A DNA stretch of 64,000 nucleotides from JBBQLG01 sp964251665 (GTDB lineage Bacteria > Bacteroidota > Bacteroidia > Cytophagales > Spirosomataceae): positions 1 to 64,000 of the forward strand of contig CAXUKO010000007.1 in assembly GCA_964251665.1 (NCBI GenBank), read 5' to 3'. Position numbers and translations under genes: made by a program. Below are positions 61,505 to 64,000 of the stretch, in pieces. The notes under the pieces are model-generated. The model searched no databases and was not told the DNA's origin. It saw nothing but the letters and a program-made list of their open reading frames with translations. Positions within the stretch are counted from its first letter, which is position 1, and each line of letters starts with the position of its first letter.

Positions 61505-62569
61505 TCAGGTCTGCGCCGAAACCTCAGCATCCAGCCGTTTAAGCGTGTTGAGATGCGCTTCAGCCTGTTTGAGATGCACCCAGCCCCGCCTGAACGACCA
61601 GCACGGAAGTCCGTTAATGCGGTTATCACGGGAGATTTTGTACAATACATTCCAATGATGCAGCACAATTCTGTAGGCCTCCCAGAGCGAATGGCCGTTG
61701 CCATACACATGATGCGGGGCCGCGCCACTGCCGTTAAATTCAAGGATTGTGAAGTTCTCGCCCAGCTTCAGGTCGGCAACGGAGCGGCATTTAATGTCGT
61801 AACGCCCGAAATAAAAGTGCCCCGCATAGTGACTCAACTCGTCAAAGACCCGCAAGAGTTGTTCGTCTTTCTCGTGAGCCAGACTTACTAACCGGCTACC
61901 TCTGGTTAGATTAAGGGCGTGGTTCAGGCAATAAATTTCGTCTTCCGGCACAACATAGTTCAGCCTGTTGGCATGTCGGTCCTGCATCTCGTCAAGTCGA
62001 AAGCGTACGCGTTCGTAAGCATTTATGAGTTCCCACAGCGTACGCTTACCGTCGCCCACAACTTCCAGAAACTCTTTCTTCACAAAGCCGGTGATCGTTC
62101 CTTTGGCCGCATCAGGAAACCGGTAGTAAAATACGCTGACCTCGAGGGGATGGCGGGCTAACTCCTGAACGAGGTACTCTACCGGCATCTGCTCGTGATA
62201 CGCCCGAAATGCGGCTGCCGATTCGATCCGGCGAAATAGCAATCCCATCATCCCCACATCGGGTTTAACGGCAAACGGATACGTGAACTGCTGGGCGGCT
62301 ACCTGCTCTTCGGCGGCTTCGACAGCTATTGCGGGTGACAGATAAATCGTTCGGGGGTAACTGCCCGGCGGCAGTTGCTCATACATCTCCCGCTTACTTT
62401 CGCCCTGGAATCCGCCGAAAGTCAGGGTCGGATTGGAGGGTGTGAAGAACCACCAGGAGCCAGAGCGCAGACAATGCCAGAGCCAGACCGGAATCAGAGG
62501 AATTAATTTAACGCGATAGTCCCAGGTTTCCCAGTGCGTGATGCGGTAGAACAAATTTCGAAACGCCAT
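61505..62569 (-). CDS. ATP-grasp-like protein
   Basis: A 354-residue protein with an ATP-grasp core: TYPFAVKPDVGMMGLLFRRI (about residue 94-113), central strands, then FTILEFNGSGAAPHHVYGN near 270, with the metal-binding E-x-N. The N-terminal 45 residues are hydrophobic/aromatic (LIPLIPVWLWHCLRSGSWWF). Family members ligate amino acids or carboxylates; here the substrate is unknown. Confidence 0.65.
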   Translation of the reverse strand: MAFRNLFYRITHWETWDYRVKLIPLIPVWLWHCLRSGSWWFFTPSNPTLTFGGFQGESKREMYEQLPPGSYPRTIYLSPAIAVEAAEEQVAAQQFTYPFAVKPDVGMMGLLFRRIESAAAFRAYHEQMPVEYLVQELARHPLEVSVFYYRFPDAAKGTITGFVKKEFLEVVGDGKRTLWELINAYERVRFRLDEMQDRHANRLNYVVPEDEIYCLNHALNLTRGSRLVSLAHEKDEQLLRVFDELSHYAGHFYFGRYDIKCRSVADLKLGENFTILEFNGSGAAPHHVYGNGHSLWEAYRIVLHHWNVLYKISRDNRINGLPCWSFRRGWVHLKQAEAHLNTLKRLDAEVSAQT

Positions 62570-62641
62570 ACCCCTAAAGATAAACGGATTTTCTCAAAAC
62601 GTATCCTTACCTTGGTCTTTCGCCACCAGGAACCTAATTAA

Positions 62642-62680
62642 CACAAAAACAGGCGACTGATGAGGTCGCCTGTTTTTGTG
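62642..62680. terminator. Terminator hairpin
   Basis: Arms CACAAAAACAGGCGAC (62642-62657) and GTCGCCTGTTTTTGTG (62665-62680), with A/T-runs on both sides, between the ATP-grasp-like gene and the beta-barrel receptor gene. Confidence 0.85.
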
Positions 62681-62721
62681 TGGTTAGCTGGAATCCGAAG
62701 TTTCCTTACGTCCAGCCGGGT

Positions 62722-64000
62722 TTACCCGCGTGGTCGGCGCGGGGCTCCGCCAGCCGGAGCGGCCTGCTGCTGACCACCGGCATCGCCCCCGCCTTCACCA
62801 CCTTTTACGTCGTCGTTATTAACCGACTTCTTCTGGCGCTGCGGCTGATCGAAACTGAGTTTACCAAACTTATAGCTAAAGTTCACCCGAATACCGGCGT
62901 TGTAGAAGCTGGTACTGCTGCTTTGTTTGAAAAGACTCGACTGGAGTTCAGTTTTGACCGTAAAGGGGAAGTTGAAAAAGTTTTCACCCGCCAGACCGAT
63001 GCTCCCGCGCTTGTCGGCGATGTCTTTCTTGATACCCAGGCTGTAAAAAGCGAAGCCGCCCTGGTAACCCTGCAACTGTACCTGCCGTCCGCGAATGAAA
63101 GCAAATCCCTGCACGCCCCACCCGTTTTTGAGGGTCAGGTTGGTGAACAGGCGCCCCGAAACAACAAAGCCGGAGTTTGACGCATTGTAAGCGGGAATAG
63201 ACCCGTTGTTGGTCAGATATGCATAGTAAGCATCGAAGCCGCCCCCAATCTGCCACTTCGAGAACAGCGTGGCATTAATGAACACGTTGGTGCCGTACGC
63301 CTGTTGCTTACCGATATTCTGGTACGATGTCGTGATGACCCCGGGCTGCACCGGCACCGTGATGTCGCTGGTGGAACTCTGCCGACTGGTATCACGGATG
63401 CTCTCGATGGAGTTGTTGGTTACGCGGGCAAACAGCGCGGCTGTAATGAAAACCGACTTCACGTAGGTACTCGTACTGAATTCGATGTTGTCGGTCAGTT
63501 CCGGCGACAGGTTTGGATTTCCTTTCGAGATCTGCGTCGGGTTCGACTGGGTTACGTTTGGGTTCAGAAACTGAATACCCGGCCGCTGTAACCGTCGGTT
63601 ATAGGCTAACTTAATGGTTTTACCTCCTTTGAGCGTCTTCGAGATATTGATGCTGGGTACCAGATTACCGTAGTTCGGAATCGCCAGCCGCGAGGTGGCA
63701 CGGTCGGTCCGGTTGGTGAGCGTATCGGCGTTGATCGTCGTATGTTCGTAGCGGGCACCCGCTTTAATGGTATACTTATTTTTGGTAGCGTAGGTGTACG
63801 ACACATACCCGGCGGCCACGTTCTGGTCGTAGTTCAGGGCGTTGTTCGGGCGCGTATCAACGTAGGCTCCGCTCTCACCAACCGCCCCTAAATAGCGGTA
63901 TTTACTCTCGACCTGCCGGAAAATACCCTTGCCGCCAAACTCGATCTGCTGGTTGGTGCGGATGGGTGTCTGGTAGTCGAACTGCACCGTCGATTCCTGA
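62722..64000 (-). CDS. Outer-membrane beta-barrel receptor, C-terminal part (partial)
   Basis: The C-terminal 426 residues or so of an outer-membrane beta-barrel protein of the TonB-dependent-receptor class, continuing beyond the window end (reading QESTVQFDYQTP at the edge). The strands include YTIKAGARYEHTTINADTLT, QISKGNPNLSPELTDNIEFS and a terminal aromatic AGIRVNFSYKFGKLSF. A Gly/Ala/Pro-rich, basic tail follows (GGQQQAAPAGGAPRRPRG), unusual after the last strand. Ligand cannot be told. Confidence 0.8.
   Translation of the reverse strand, partial: QESTVQFDYQTPIRTNQQIEFGGKGIFRQVESKYRYLGAVGESGAYVDTRPNNALNYDQNVAAGYVSYTYATKNKYTIKAGARYEHTTINADTLTNRTDRATSRLAIPNYGNLVPSINISKTLKGGKTIKLAYNRRLQRPGIQFLNPNVTQSNPTQISKGNPNLSPELTDNIEFSTSTYVKSVFITAALFARVTNNSIESIRDTSRQSSTSDITVPVQPGVITTSYQNIGKQQAYGTNVFINATLFSKWQIGGGFDAYYAYLTNNGSIPAYNASNSGFVVSGRLFTNLTLKNGWGVQGFAFIRGRQVQLQGYQGGFAFYSLGIKKDIADKRGSIGLAGENFFNFPFTVKTELQSSLFKQSSSTSFYNAGIRVNFSYKFGKLSFDQPQRQKKSVNNDDVKGGEGGGDAGGQQQAAPAGGAPRRPRG

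Overview
The window reads as a Bacteroidota chromosome of the Cytophagales type, close to Spirosoma by protein character. Supporting signs are a TAnnTTTG-type promoter grammar, a 'GIN' beta-helix secretory protein, an OMP beta-barrel receptor, a sphingolipid-type desaturase and phage proteins of Bacteroidota families (DUF5977, DUF6712, DUF3987). About two thirds of the window (1 to about 42.6 kb) is a temperate tailed phage whose far (tail) end lies beyond base 1. The right third is host chromosome, and an AT-rich accessory patch separates them.

Prophage, read leftward on the minus strand from 41.8 kb. A divergent switch at 41.86-41.95 kb separates a rightward XRE repressor (41958-42524) from a leftward early operon of small unknown genes (41.8-33.7 kb). 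The early operon also holds a DUF3987 P-loop replication protein (37358-38785) and an HNH protein. Directly downstream of the DUF3987 gene is a 357-bp nested palindrome carrying 14 GTTGAC/GTCAAC hexamers (36986-37342), the most striking non-coding feature here and a candidate origin or operator. A 156-aa gene (33075-33545) sits between the early and late blocks. The late blocks then run: tail fibre and tail proteins (30-33 kb); S49 head protease, scaffold-like protein and major capsid (27.5-29.9 kb); a secreted-looking structural protein and assembly genes (25.6-27.4 kb); a DNA-transaction block (19-24.7 kb: ParB-like protein, TAGT-like glycosyltransferase, N6-methylase-like protein lacking its catalytic motif, SymE-like protein, RarA C-terminal-like protein); terminase small and large subunits and portal (15-19 kb); DUF6712 protein, lysis genes (11.4-14 kb), tail proteins and a 1742-aa tape measure (0.1-11.4 kb). 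No integrase or tRNA was seen, so the attachment side is probably off-window to the left. A single inverted gene (24887-25618) is a typical cargo gene.

Accessory patch (42.6-47.2 kb). A visibly AT-rich two-gene operon encodes a PHP/SMC-like ATPase and a free-standing M41 (FtsH-type) protease-like protein and is a candidate defence system. It is followed by a small Cys-rich protein and a frameshifted, N-terminally truncated Toprim/primase remnant typical of mobile elements.

Host region (47.3-64 kb). It holds a DUF72 protein, an XRE/ScfR-like regulator facing a glutaryl-CoA-dehydrogenase-like acyl-CoA dehydrogenase, an FAD-dependent dehydrogenase, a Nudix CoA pyrophosphatase, topoisomerase IV subunit A, a SanA/YdcF-like membrane protein, a sphingolipid-desaturase-like protein, a GIN-domain protein, an ATP-grasp-like protein and the C-terminal part of an outer-membrane beta-barrel receptor. 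Most of these units end in clear palindromic terminators.
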